From Mariprofundus ferrinatatus (GTDB taxonomy: Bacteria > Pseudomonadota > Zetaproteobacteria > Mariprofundales > Mariprofundaceae), in the NCBI RefSeq assembly GCF_002795825.1, contig NZ_CP018800.1:1116001-1180000 (forward strand): a stretch of DNA of 64,000 nt, given 5' to 3'. This document shows positions 43,547 through 53,190 of the stretch, piece by piece. The first letter of the stretch is position 1; each line of letters opens with the position of its first letter. Under the pieces are notes generated by a model. The model ran no database searches, was not told the origin of the DNA, and saw nothing but the letters and a program-made list of their open reading frames with translations. The position numbers and the translations under genes were made by a program.

Positions 43547-44941
43547 TTAATTTACAGCAATTAAATACTTTCGGAAGTCTTTATTCGCAAAAGGAAAAGT
43601 TAGTCCCAAATATATGAAGAAAAAAAGAAAAGTCATCAATATTGGCTCGACATCAACAAAATAAGCAAAAAGAACACATGCAGCAATAAGAATTATTGAA
43701 TAATAAACTTGTATAAAACCGATATAACCAATAGAGAAGAAATATCTAAATTCTATATATTTAATTATGTTCGCTATGATTAGAACCAGTGCATTAGCAA
43801 TTGCAGCACCAAGAACGCCATAAGAAGGAACCAACCATATGATTAGAGCAAACATCAAGGCAATGCTTATCAAGTTATTCACAACTTCCACATGACGTTT
43901 TTCCGAATAGACAAAATACTTTCCTATGTTCCCAGTAATAATATTGAAAAAACGACCGAGAAACAATAACTCAAGTATCAACACATTGGTTTCATCTATA
44001 CCCCACAACAATAGGAGTTCTGGACCGAATAAAAAAATCAGGGCAACTAATGGTACTGACACGAAAACCAGCATCTTGCTGGTTAAAGACATTATATCCG
44101 CGGCTGAGACATGGTCACCTTTAACAAGAAGCTTGGCCAAGGCTGGGCTATTATGGCTTCCTACAACCGTTAAAAAGATATTCATTAAAACTGCAATACG
44201 GGAACAAACAAAGTAAATACCCAGATCTGTTGGGGCAAGAAACAGAGCCAACAGAAGAACATCCCCGAGTGCCGTGATGTTCAATAGTACATCATTGAAA
44301 TAATAAGCTGATGACTTCTTGAAAGAAGCAGACCAGCCTCCCTTATCTCGCAAAGTGTCTTTCAATATCGGCATATAGCGTAGTGAGAATATGAAAAATA
44401 ATATTAAGAAAAGAGCTGTCCAGCCAAAGTAAAAGTGGTTTTTCAGTTCAGGAAGTGCATAAAGAGCAATAACCAGTAAAAACGTTGCAAAATGCCGACC
44501 ATAATCACGGAAAAAGCCAAGATGGACAAAGTCTTTTTTTACAAGTGCAACGCCACTGAAGAAACTGGAAATCACCAGAAGTGCAACAGCTATAGAGAAA
44601 CTAATTGAATGATCAAGAATGAATTCATATGAGCCTAAAGACAGACCTGGTTCACTACTTACAACAAAGAGAAGGACAGCCATAATTGAACACATCATTA
44701 ATGCCACCCTTAGGAGTGCGCCCATGTGCGTTGTTTTCTCTTCGCCACCACTGAATTGAATTGTCGAAAAATCTCTGACTCCAAACTGGAAAAGTACAGC
44801 CATTAACATTATAGAACTAAGGAAAACACCATACTCCCCTACTGCTGAGATACCAAGGGCCCTTCCCAGTAGAACAGTATTCGCAACCTGAAGAATTGAG
44901 GCAAATGCGAACGACCCCAGTATAATAAGAAGGTGCTTCAC
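43547..44941 (-). CDS. wzx: Repeat-unit flippase (Wzx)
   Basis: 464 residues with about 12-14 membrane helices of the polysaccharide-transport MOP superfamily: start LLGRALGISAVGEYGVFLSS, GVRDFSTIQFSG, and the typical LGAAIANALVLIIANIIKYI near the end. It moves lipid-linked repeat units to the periplasmic face. It overlaps the upstream glycosyltransferase gene by four bases. Confidence 0.88.
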   Translation of the reverse strand: MKHLLIILGSFAFASILQVANTVLLGRALGISAVGEYGVFLSSIMLMAVLFQFGVRDFSTIQFSGGEEKTTHMGALLRVALMMCSIMAVLLFVVSSEPGLSLGSYEFILDHSISFSIAVALLVISSFFSGVALVKKDFVHLGFFRDYGRHFATFLLVIALYALPELKNHFYFGWTALFLILFFIFSLRYMPILKDTLRDKGGWSASFKKSSAYYFNDVLLNITALGDVLLLALFLAPTDLGIYFVCSRIAVLMNIFLTVVGSHNSPALAKLLVKGDHVSAADIMSLTSKMLVFVSVPLVALIFLFGPELLLLWGIDETNVLILELLFLGRFFNIITGNIGKYFVYSEKRHVEVVNNLISIALMFALIIWLVPSYGVLGAAIANALVLIIANIIKYIEFRYFFSIGYIGFIQVYYSIILIAACVLFAYFVDVEPILMTFLFFFIYLGLTFPFANKDFRKYLIAVN

Positions 44942-46035
44942 AAATCCTCATATTCAGCAATCAGCAGATCAGTACAGTTGCTTTCAAGGTACATTTGCTC
45001 AATATATTGAGAATTACGCTGGGTCATTTCTACTTTCCTTGATGCGGGTAATTCATATGCTTGCTGCATAAGTAATGCTAAAGATTCAACATCGACAAGT
45101 TTTTTATCCAACCAGACAATCTCATCTTTCAACAATACATTTATGTACGAATTTAGGTCATTCAAAATCATCACATTTCGACATAACATCCCCTCAAGCA
45201 CAGAGTTGGCCAACATATCATTCTCACCAATGCAAACAAAACAGTCGGATCCACATTGAGCTGATAGGTATGAATCATACTCAAGGCCATCAATAAAAAT
45301 CACCCTATCAAGCACACCTGCTTCATCCAACTCTTGCCTAACTTGAGATATCAGCGCCTGCTCTTCTGTCGAAGGGGAAGGATAAACAAATAATAAAACC
45401 GAATTATCTAAGTGTAGGGTTGAAAATGCCTTGGCTATAATATCTACACGCCAGAAGCGTGTGAAACGCCTGCAGTGAAGGAATACAGTAGCACTGCTAT
45501 CAATACCGTATTGCTCTCTAAACTTATTTCGCCTTTTATTATAACATTCATTCCCCCCAAGGGGTTTAATACCATAAGGCACTATAGCATATCGCTTATT
45601 TTGTATCCCTTTGAAAGTGGCAAGATAATCATGAACAGTACTTGTAGAAGATGAAAGTGTGTGTGCCCGGCTAAGTAAATAATTGACGACCAACTTCGTA
45701 AAAATATTCCTTAAAGCTTCAACATATACATCTGGACCATAGACACTGATCATAAAGTTGCGTCGAACCAATAAACCAAACAAAGCATACGATGATGCCC
45801 CATGAAAGTCTAAGGCTTGAAAATCTAATCTTTTTAATAGCTTGTACACGCTTGGCATCGAAAGCAAATACCCTGCAAGCCCTCTCATAAATGGCTTAAA
45901 ATAATGATTGTCCTCATGATATTTTGAGTGTTTCTGAAGTGAAACAAAAAAAACTCTGTGCCCTTTCTCTCTTAACGAATCAACCCTGCGATTTAAAAGG
46001 CTGTAATTGCCTCTGCCGAATATCACAATATTCAT
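44938..46035 (-). CDS. Glycosyltransferase (GT-B)
   Basis: 365 residues. IVIFGRGNYSLLNRRVDSLR at the start, HCRRFTRFWRVDIIAKAFST in the middle, and CVGENDMLANSVLEGMLCRN near the nucleotide-sugar site. These fit a family 4 transferase. Sugar specificity is not evident. Overlaps both neighbours by four bases. Confidence 0.82.
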   Translation of the reverse strand: MNIVIFGRGNYSLLNRRVDSLREKGHRVFFVSLQKHSKYHEDNHYFKPFMRGLAGYLLSMPSVYKLLKRLDFQALDFHGASSYALFGLLVRRNFMISVYGPDVYVEALRNIFTKLVVNYLLSRAHTLSSSTSTVHDYLATFKGIQNKRYAIVPYGIKPLGGNECYNKRRNKFREQYGIDSSATVFLHCRRFTRFWRVDIIAKAFSTLHLDNSVLLFVYPSPSTEEQALISQVRQELDEAGVLDRVIFIDGLEYDSYLSAQCGSDCFVCIGENDMLANSVLEGMLCRNVMILNDLNSYINVLLKDEIVWLDKKLVDVESLALLMQQAYELPASRKVEMTQRNSQYIEQMYLESNCTDLLIAEYEDL

Positions 46036-47000
46036 TCTGACTCCGCCTTATTTGACCATGCAAAGCCATATTGAGAATTACAAAACTCAATATCTTTCAA
46101 ATACTCATTAAATAGTTCATTTTTAATAAAAAAGTCGGAGTCAGATATGCCACCATGTGACAATCGACTCCTATCATTCATACGGTGATACATTTTGCTT
46201 ATAACATTCCTTATTGGTTTCACAATATATAGTAAAGGAGTATCCAAAATGGCTATATAAACACTCCTTAATCTCATATATGCATTGTATATGAAACGAG
46301 ACTGAACAATCACAGTTTTGTTGGATACATTGAATTCATAGTCATTGTAACAACTAGAATCTAATCCAATAACACTACATAGCCCCTTCATCAATTCGCA
46401 TGGATTCTTCTGCAATTGATCAAAATCATATGCTTTAAACTTTTCTCCGAAAGCCTTGGAAAAACTTGGTATGAATTTCTCATACCTTCCAGAGTCCTTA
46501 GCAAAAAAACAGGAGTCTGTATCTTTGAAAGCTACACAGATAGGACGGTTCATCTTATAAAAACTCTCAAGGGAAGTGTCGTCAACTATTGACCCTTGTT
46601 GAATAGCAAACCTGTGCCACGATATAAACCTATATACAGGATGGCGCAGGATGGCGATAATGTATACAGAGCGGAAATGACTCCCTATAGACTGAATGCG
46701 ATCGATAACTCCAGGGGTGTGCAAATAATCAGGAGTAGATTCAACAAGAACTTTCACATTAGGACCAATAGGAGGGAATAAACTCAAGAAGTCATCAATA
46801 TTTTCTGAAAATTTTCTTGGTACTCTTGATTTATTCAACTTGTAAAATTCAGGTGACATGAAATAAAAAGACTGCTTCATAGTTGAACCTAAGACCTGAT
46901 CATGATAGCAAAGGTATTTATAGAGGCTTGAAGTACCAGACTTTTGAGCGCCTACTATTAAGACAAGATCAATTTCTTTACAGGATACCACGACAGACAA
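46032..47000 (-). CDS. Sulfotransferase (Sulfotransfer_1 type)
   Basis: 322 residues. LVLIVGAQKSGTSSLYKYLC carries the 5'-phosphosulfate loop and AILRHPVYRFISWHRFA the 3'-phosphate site, as in heparan-sulfate-type enzymes. With the sulfotransferase at 35862 and CysC at 55339 it indicates a sulfated polymer. Its codon use looks AT-rich relative to metH. Acceptor unknown. Confidence 0.88.
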   Translation of the reverse strand: MSVVVSCKEIDLVLIVGAQKSGTSSLYKYLCYHDQVLGSTMKQSFYFMSPEFYKLNKSRVPRKFSENIDDFLSLFPPIGPNVKVLVESTPDYLHTPGVIDRIQSIGSHFRSVYIIAILRHPVYRFISWHRFAIQQGSIVDDTSLESFYKMNRPICVAFKDTDSCFFAKDSGRYEKFIPSFSKAFGEKFKAYDFDQLQKNPCELMKGLCSVIGLDSSCYNDYEFNVSNKTVIVQSRFIYNAYMRLRSVYIAILDTPLLYIVKPIRNVISKMYHRMNDRSRLSHGGISDSDFFIKNELFNEYLKDIEFCNSQYGFAWSNKAESE

Positions 47001-47100
47001 ACCCCTTCCAGCCTACTTTAATAATCACAATACATCAGTGTTTACCATCAATTAACCGAATAATAACTATATCAATAGTCCTAACTTTCTGCAGTATATT

Positions 47101-47679
47101 CTACTGCTTCGACTCTACTGTGCTGATACAAATATTTTTTTCCAGCAGCAATAGATCCCTTTTGCGCGGTTTGATTCGTTTTGCCGGACTACCGGCATAT
47201 ATCTCAAATGAACTGCAACTATTTACAATTAAACTCAGAGCCCCCACAGCAACACCATCCTCCAGTGTCACACCTGGAAGAACAACGCTTCCGCATCCAA
47301 CAATAACATGCCTCCCTAGGAAAACATCAGCATGCTTAACATTTGTACATTGCACAGGAACCATTGGATTGGTCATGTATTCACCGGAATAATCGTCGCT
47401 ACTTGAATAGATCGAAACACGCGATGATAAATTGCAATAATCAGACAGCACTATCCGGCCAGCCCCAATAAGTGAGGTATAAACTGCCATATGGACATAA
47501 TTTCCAATGCTTATTCCTCTCTCACCGGCGGATATAACACAAAAATCATCAATGCGAACATCATTAGCAATGGAAATTCTTGAACAACCATAAAATGAAG
47601 CTCGGTCGGAGAGTAACACTCTGTCCCCTATAGACTTGAACCCCATTTGTTCTATTTGTTCTCTAGTCAGGTGTGCCAT
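47101..47679 (-). CDS. Hexapeptide-repeat acyltransferase
   Basis: 192 residues forming a left-handed beta helix: repeats such as ISIANDVRIDDFCVISAG, and FLGRHVIVGCGSVVLPGVTL then VAVGALSLIV. The family-typical IYSSSDDYSGEYMTNP and YAGSPAKRIK are present. It starts one base after the aminotransferase gene ends, so it probably acylates the amino sugar, like VioB-type enzymes. Confidence 0.85.
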   Translation of the reverse strand: MAHLTREQIEQMGFKSIGDRVLLSDRASFYGCSRISIANDVRIDDFCVISAGERGISIGNYVHMAVYTSLIGAGRIVLSDYCNLSSRVSIYSSSDDYSGEYMTNPMVPVQCTNVKHADVFLGRHVIVGCGSVVLPGVTLEDGVAVGALSLIVNSCSSFEIYAGSPAKRIKPRKRDLLLLEKNICISTVESKQ

Positions 47680-48843
47680 CTATTTAGCAGAACGAATAAT
47701 AGTGACAATTATGTCGACCATTTCTGGCGTAACAGTTGTCCCTGTTGGCAATACTATTACGCTATCCGCAACCCTTTGAGTGTTCTGGAGCATCAACCCG
47801 GCATGAGGAAAAAGATCACGATATGGTTTCATATTATGGCAACCTGGCCAAAAATATTTTCGGGCAAGCACATTCTCTGCATGTAGAGCTTGAATAATCC
47901 TATCTCTGCTGACAGGGCTAGATTCGTCAACTTGCATCACTACATATTGATAATTGTTAGCCTCAGCCTGATCGAACTCTAGAAGAGTGACACCCGGAAA
48001 ATCTTCCAATCCGTTTTTATAGGTTTGGTAATTTTTTTGATTAGCAGCTATCACCTCGTCGAGAGCATCGAGATTGACAAGACCCATAGCGGCGGAGATT
48101 TCAACCATTTTTCCATTCGTCCCTGGGTGAATAACGTTGTCAAGACCAGCAAACCCAAAATTACGCATTAGACGCATAGTCTCAGCTAGCTGATCATCGT
48201 TAGTGAGTATCGCCCCACCCTCAAAGGCATTAAAAAACTTCGTAGCATGAAAACTCAATACTTCACATGAACCAAAACTTCCTATCTGCCTCCCTTTATA
48301 TGAACAACCAAATGCATGCGCTGCATCAAATAAGAGCTTCAAATCATGATCATCTGCAATTCTCTGCAATGCCTCGACTGGAGAGGGCCGCCCCCAAAGA
48401 TGAACCCCTATTATACCAGTAGTCCGTGGTGTAATCATTTGACACACGGAATCAGGATCAAGGTTATGAGTGTCTGGATCAATATCAGCAAAGACTGGAG
48501 TAATGCCCTGCCAACTAAGGGCATGAGCCGTGGCAATAAATGTGTACGAGGGTACGATGACTTCACCCTCTAGGCCAAGAGCCCGGATAGCTATTTCGAG
48601 TGCAATAGTTCCATTACACATAGCAATGCAGTGCTTTACATCATGTTTATCCGCTATACGCCTCTCTAGATCCTGCACCAAGGGGCCATTATTACTTAGC
48701 CAACATCGGTCAAATATATCGTTTACATATCCAATGAATGCTTCGCGACTGCCAATATTGGGACGCCCGACATGCAGAGGTTGATCAAAAAGAGGTTTTT
48801 TTTCAGCACCGGAGAAATCACCATATCCCAGTTTATTTTTCAC
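47680..48843 (-). CDS. dTDP-4-amino-4,6-dideoxyhexose transaminase-like protein
   Basis: DegT-family PLP enzyme, 387 residues. CIAMCNGTIALEIAIRALGL, VIVPSYTFIATAHALSW, LFDAAHAFGCSYKG and the PLP-Lys segment SFHATKFFNAFEGGAI are present. It resembles VioA/FdtB/WecE. With RfbA/RfbB and the acyltransferase it would form a dTDP-4-acylamino-4,6-dideoxyhexose. Gluco or galacto configuration cannot be decided here. Confidence 0.88.
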   Translation of the reverse strand: MKNKLGYGDFSGAEKKPLFDQPLHVGRPNIGSREAFIGYVNDIFDRCWLSNNGPLVQDLERRIADKHDVKHCIAMCNGTIALEIAIRALGLEGEVIVPSYTFIATAHALSWQGITPVFADIDPDTHNLDPDSVCQMITPRTTGIIGVHLWGRPSPVEALQRIADDHDLKLLFDAAHAFGCSYKGRQIGSFGSCEVLSFHATKFFNAFEGGAILTNDDQLAETMRLMRNFGFAGLDNVIHPGTNGKMVEISAAMGLVNLDALDEVIAANQKNYQTYKNGLEDFPGVTLLEFDQAEANNYQYVVMQVDESSPVSRDRIIQALHAENVLARKYFWPGCHNMKPYRDLFPHAGLMLQNTQRVADSVIVLPTGTTVTPEMVDIIVTIIRSAK

Positions 48844-48894
48844 TAAAACGCTCCATCTTGTTTATTAATTCCACAACACTGTTTTCCTGACACT

Positions 48895-49863
48895 TCACTC
48901 GGAGGCATAACCCTCACCTCCTTTCGCCGTCCAGCTTTGAGCCAACACGAAAATTATTCCTAAAAAGCCTGCAATAAGAGCAGATAAAATCACAATAAGG
49001 ATTCGTTTCGGCTCAGACTTTTCATCCGGAGCAACAGCACCGTCCAGGATTTGGAAGGCGAACTCCTTCTGGGTGTTTGCAAGCATGGCCTTTTGCTGTT
49101 CCTGACTTATCAACTCAAAAAGCGCTCGACGCATATCCTCTACCTGAGTCCTAGTCAGTTCCTCGTAAAGATACTTGAGGTTTTCCTGACTTCGAGCGAT
49201 TGCCTGTTGGCGCAGATATTCATTCAGCCGAGCCACGAGTTGATTAGCCCAACTAGCAGCAACTTCAGGATCTTTCCATGCAATACCGATGGTAATTAGT
49301 CCGGAATCTTTGTTGATGGATACAAAGAGCAAACCCTTCTTGGTAAACATCCGATATGCATCCCAAAGGGTTGGTTGCTCCTCTGGATCAGTATCTTTCC
49401 AATTTCCAGTCTCTGAGTTCCAATCATCTGCGAACAAAACCTGCATCAACTTCTGTTCCTTCACGAAAAGCCAAATAAATTCGCGTGAATTCAGTACAGC
49501 AAGGTTTTCCTGCACGTTACCTCCACTGGGCAAAGAAATGCCAGCAAGCGAGGCTAAGCCTCCTAAGCCACTCAATGTTGAGGAGATCCCCCCGTTAGCC
49601 CCCTCCTCACTAACCGGAGCGAGAAGAGTCTCAGCACGGTAAATGTTTGGCATTAAAAGAGATACTCCAGCTGCTAACAGCGCCACTGCTATAGATAGAG
49701 AAAAAATAAGTTTTCTTTTATTCCAGATAACCCTCCAGTATTCTAGAAGATCAATTTCATCTTCCTGCTGCATGCCATACATAGCGGCCATCATGCGAGG
49801 ATCAAATGGGGGCAATTGCGGCTGATTTTCTGGATTAGCATTCTCTTTTTTCTTATCAGACAT
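48895..49863 (-). CDS. wzz: Chain-length determinant protein (Wzz type)
   Basis: 322 residues: an N-terminal membrane helix after EIDLLEYWRVIWNKRKLIFS, a periplasmic region with helical coiled-coil tendency (AIARSQENLKYLYEELTRTQ), and a C-terminal helix ILIVILSALIAGFLGIIFVL after the Pro-rich DEKSEPKR. It controls polymer length with Wzy. Overlaps the export gene by one base. Confidence 0.88.
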   Translation of the reverse strand: MSDKKKENANPENQPQLPPFDPRMMAAMYGMQQEDEIDLLEYWRVIWNKRKLIFSLSIAVALLAAGVSLLMPNIYRAETLLAPVSEEGANGGISSTLSGLGGLASLAGISLPSGGNVQENLAVLNSREFIWLFVKEQKLMQVLFADDWNSETGNWKDTDPEEQPTLWDAYRMFTKKGLLFVSINKDSGLITIGIAWKDPEVAASWANQLVARLNEYLRQQAIARSQENLKYLYEELTRTQVEDMRRALFELISQEQQKAMLANTQKEFAFQILDGAVAPDEKSEPKRILIVILSALIAGFLGIIFVLAQSWTAKGGEGYASE

Positions 49864-52700
49864 CAGAGAATACCCACTGTAACCATGGATGCGGTAAAGA
49901 TACCGATCTGCATTAGCACCTTAGACCAGTCGAGTGTCGTATCGAGAAGGTTAAATACATCTAGCCTTTGAGGAACGATAATTGTATCTCCTGGATAGAT
50001 TTTGTGGTTGCTGCTCCATCCACTGCCTGATTCCACATAGCCGTTCGCCCTGACAATATAGATCCTATCAGTGTCAGCCATGGCAGTCGTGCCACCTGCA
50101 AGATCAATGAAGTCATCCCGATCCATGCCCTTGCGGTAAAGCATGGCGTTCTGGTTGTAGACCTCGCCCATAACAAGCACCTGATCAGGCCTCTTGGGCA
50201 CATAGAGGACATCTCCATCTGTAAGTTTCAAGGTGGAGTCACCTATCAGCTTACCATCGCTTCCAAGTTCAACAAGAAGTCGTCCGGTCGGTTTCACTTC
50301 ACGCAATTTCGCTAATGCCCTTTCAGCAGCGATTAGTCCCTTCTGTTTATCATCCAAAACCTCACGGTTGCTGATTGTGGAGTTTGTAATTTCAGCCTGA
50401 GCAATATCTTTTTCCAGTCGACTAATTGATTCATTGAGATTCACTTGTTGTTGTGCCCGAATTGATTCTCGTGAAAACACAGCTGCCTGGGTGAAGGCAT
50501 CTTCTGTAAGCCCTCCGGCACGCTCTATGACCTGCTCAAGCGTTTCACCCTCTTCAACTGTGTATGTGCCTGGAAACCTGAATTCACCCTTCAGTGTAAC
50601 CTGTTCATGCGAGCGCCAATTACTGATGGTCCGTACCATCAGAACATCATAAGGTTGAAGCAATATATTTGCCTGCTCCTTCCCCTGCAGGGCATCGCGA
50701 AGATCTATGGAAAGATGGGATGTTTGTCGCTTCTCTCCATCAATAACCTCATATCGGGTGATTTCAGCTTTATGCATATAAGCCTGTTCGGTCACGCTTC
50801 CTGCAGCAAAGATCAGATCAGAGACACGCATTTCTGAATCTGCAAATAGAAATTCTCCAGGGTTGTTTACCTCCCCATGAATTCGAACAGTATGCCTCTG
50901 TTTATCTTCCCATACAGAGTGAACAACCACCTTATCCATATCTTGCAACAGGATGTTTGCATCTGCTTGACCATCAAGAGCAGCAGCAAGCGAAAAGCGG
51001 GAGATGGATACCTCCTTGGTTTCAGGATCTGTACGGTAGAGCTCTGCGTCATCAAAAGAGCTGCTGCGGATTGTTCCACCCGCTGCCAAGATCAGATCCA
51101 ATATGCGCATACTCTTCTTTAGTTCGTACTGGCCGGGCGACTTCACACTGCCGGCAATGGAAGCCTGCGGGGCTTCACGGAAATGGGCGCGGTGAAAGAC
51201 ATAGACCTTATCTCGTGGCATCAGATAGAGATCAACCTGCTCACTGCCTTTCATAAAGAGTTCACTAACCTTGAAACGGATCACCTCCGGCTCACGGTTA
51301 CCCTCAGCCTCACGTTCGATCAGGCCATAGTCCATAAATGTTTCAGGAAGAAGCATGTCCTGATCAGGTAGCAGTGCGGAAAGGCTCATCCCCTTAGTCC
51401 AGGCATATTTTCCCGGCCGTTTAACATTGCCAATCAACAATACCGGGTTATCTTCATAATCCAGAGCTGAAAAAACCTTGATTATATCACCATTTCTGAC
51501 TTGAGTTTTATTTGGGCTCTTTCCTTTTAGGGACAAACCAACTACCGACTTATCTCCGGATGGATTAATACGCTCAATCAAAGCCTTGTCACGATAAGCC
51601 TTGGGAAGGAATCCGCCCGCCAGCTTGATCATATCAGACACATCTGTGCGCCTTCCCACTTCATAGATAGCCGGACGAACCACTTCACCGGCGATACCTA
51701 CCGTGATACCGATTGGAGGTACAAACACCACATCACCGGGCAACAGGCGCACATCACCGCTAGTATCTCCTCTGAGAAGGAAATCGTAGAGATCAATGGC
51801 AGCAACCACTTGTCCACCACGTTTAAGCTGAATATTGCGCAGCGACCCGATTTTTTTAACACCTCCGGACACCAAAAGCGCATGAGAAAGCGTAGCCAAG
51901 CCACTAACAACATAAGAGCCGGGCTGCTCAACCTCACCGAGAGCAAAAATACGGATGGAACGCAACTTACCCATATTAATACTGGCTGTAACGCCAATCA
52001 TCTTTTCGCCAACCTGCTGAGCTAGCGTTGCTTTAGCATCCGCGAAACTCATTCCTGCTAGCATAACCGGCCCCACCTCAGGAAAAGCGACTACACCTTC
52101 TCGATCGACAACCAAAGTGAACTGATCATTTTTTCCACCAAAGAGCTGCACGACCAACTCGTCCCCGGGCCCCACCACATATTCAGGGGGAACGGGCACA
52201 TCAGTTGCCGGAGCAAATGTCGTTGGTGAGCCGGCAAACAGATCATAACCGAACTGCTTGAGATTACCTGCATTGACAGTCAGGGGCTTGGACTCACTGA
52301 CAAAATCTGCGAATGCACGCCTGACCTCAAGTGCGTCTGCACCTGCTGTTCCGGCCACCTTTTCTACTGGAACGTCAACACCTGCCGATTTTGCGACTTC
52401 CTGTGCCTGCTGAGAGGCATCCGAAGTGGCACCAGTCATTTCTCCTTCCAAAGGGCCACTACTTACAGGACGAGGTTGTACTGTTTGAGGAGATTCAATA
52501 CTCCTTGCTGAAGCCTCTGGTGAAGAAACACCAGCCTGTTTGGCCAGGGCTTCACGTTCAGCTGGTGACAACTGCTGAATCTTCTGAATCTGATCAGGAG
52601 TAAGCGTGATTGCAAAAGCAGGTGCAACAGCCATGACCAGGAGCAGCAGCGAAAACACACCCCCGAGCATGATTGACGGGTTAATTTTAAAACAATTCAT
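49863..52700 (-). CDS. Long SLBB-domain polysaccharide export protein (Wza-like)
   Basis: 945 residues with a signal peptide ending near APAFA. A poly-export domain (about 165-240; VPPEYVVGPGDELVVQLFG) is followed by at least five SLBB-like domains, recognised by repeated G-V-x-x-PG-x-Y/F patterns such as GSVKSPGQYELKKSMRILDL and GEVNNPGEFLFADSEMRVSD. It ends in a hydrophobic helix. Wza is about 380 residues, so this is the longer form found with some group-4-like or exopolysaccharide systems. No lipobox Cys is visible at the cleavage site. Confidence 0.88.
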   Translation of the reverse strand: MNCFKINPSIMLGGVFSLLLLVMAVAPAFAITLTPDQIQKIQQLSPAEREALAKQAGVSSPEASARSIESPQTVQPRPVSSGPLEGEMTGATSDASQQAQEVAKSAGVDVPVEKVAGTAGADALEVRRAFADFVSESKPLTVNAGNLKQFGYDLFAGSPTTFAPATDVPVPPEYVVGPGDELVVQLFGGKNDQFTLVVDREGVVAFPEVGPVMLAGMSFADAKATLAQQVGEKMIGVTASINMGKLRSIRIFALGEVEQPGSYVVSGLATLSHALLVSGGVKKIGSLRNIQLKRGGQVVAAIDLYDFLLRGDTSGDVRLLPGDVVFVPPIGITVGIAGEVVRPAIYEVGRRTDVSDMIKLAGGFLPKAYRDKALIERINPSGDKSVVGLSLKGKSPNKTQVRNGDIIKVFSALDYEDNPVLLIGNVKRPGKYAWTKGMSLSALLPDQDMLLPETFMDYGLIEREAEGNREPEVIRFKVSELFMKGSEQVDLYLMPRDKVYVFHRAHFREAPQASIAGSVKSPGQYELKKSMRILDLILAAGGTIRSSSFDDAELYRTDPETKEVSISRFSLAAALDGQADANILLQDMDKVVVHSVWEDKQRHTVRIHGEVNNPGEFLFADSEMRVSDLIFAAGSVTEQAYMHKAEITRYEVIDGEKRQTSHLSIDLRDALQGKEQANILLQPYDVLMVRTISNWRSHEQVTLKGEFRFPGTYTVEEGETLEQVIERAGGLTEDAFTQAAVFSRESIRAQQQVNLNESISRLEKDIAQAEITNSTISNREVLDDKQKGLIAAERALAKLREVKPTGRLLVELGSDGKLIGDSTLKLTDGDVLYVPKRPDQVLVMGEVYNQNAMLYRKGMDRDDFIDLAGGTTAMADTDRIYIVRANGYVESGSGWSSNHKIYPGDTIIVPQRLDVFNLLDTTLDWSKVLMQIGIFTASMVTVGIL

Positions 52701-53190
52701 TACAGATATTACCCCTAATCTCTTCTGATGATCTTAAATATTTCATGTCACATCAAATACGAAGTGATCATTTGTTTGGTGACGGAAGAATACCCATTCT
52801 TCAGAATAAAGGAACCTGGCCCCCTGTTGCTGCTCCAAACTGATTCGGAACGAGCAGAAGAGACATACCTACGCACATTCGCCATATGTCCAATTCTTTT
52901 CATCTGGCGATAGAGCTTTCACTTCGGTTCAGAAGCAGTTTAATTTGCCAATTGGAATAGATTTTATTTGCCAAACGGCTAAATATTTTGCCATTTGGCA
53001 AAACTTGGAAAATCCACTCTACGCTTGCCATTTGGCAAGCCCTAAAACCCATTGGATGCGGAAAACGTTGGAAAATAAGGCTTCGCTAAGGGTCGATAAT
53101 TGCTATTATCAACCCTGTCCGGTTCAGACGATGTGAACCTTGCCATGAGATGCCAAAGAAACCGAGGGTATGTTGCCAGCCCTTCGAAGG
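52701..53190. promoter_or_regulatory. 490-bp region upstream of the export gene with four TTGCCA dyads
   Basis: Dyads with TTGCCA-N2-TGGCAA symmetry start at 52945 (TTGCCAATTGGAA), 52968 (TTGCCAAACGGCT), 52988 (TTGCCATTTGGCAA) and 53025 (TTGCCATTTGGCAA). Spacing is 23, 20 and 37 bases. A further imperfect hairpin lies at 53088-53115. The ops-like element is outside this stretch. No gene is supported here. These look like operators of the export operon's own promoter. Confidence 0.65.

Noticed and set aside
52945-53038. Sigma-54 promoters
   Set aside because: The TTGCCA/TGGCAA sites are symmetric dyads; none is followed at the right distance by a GC element typical of -24/-12 promoters.
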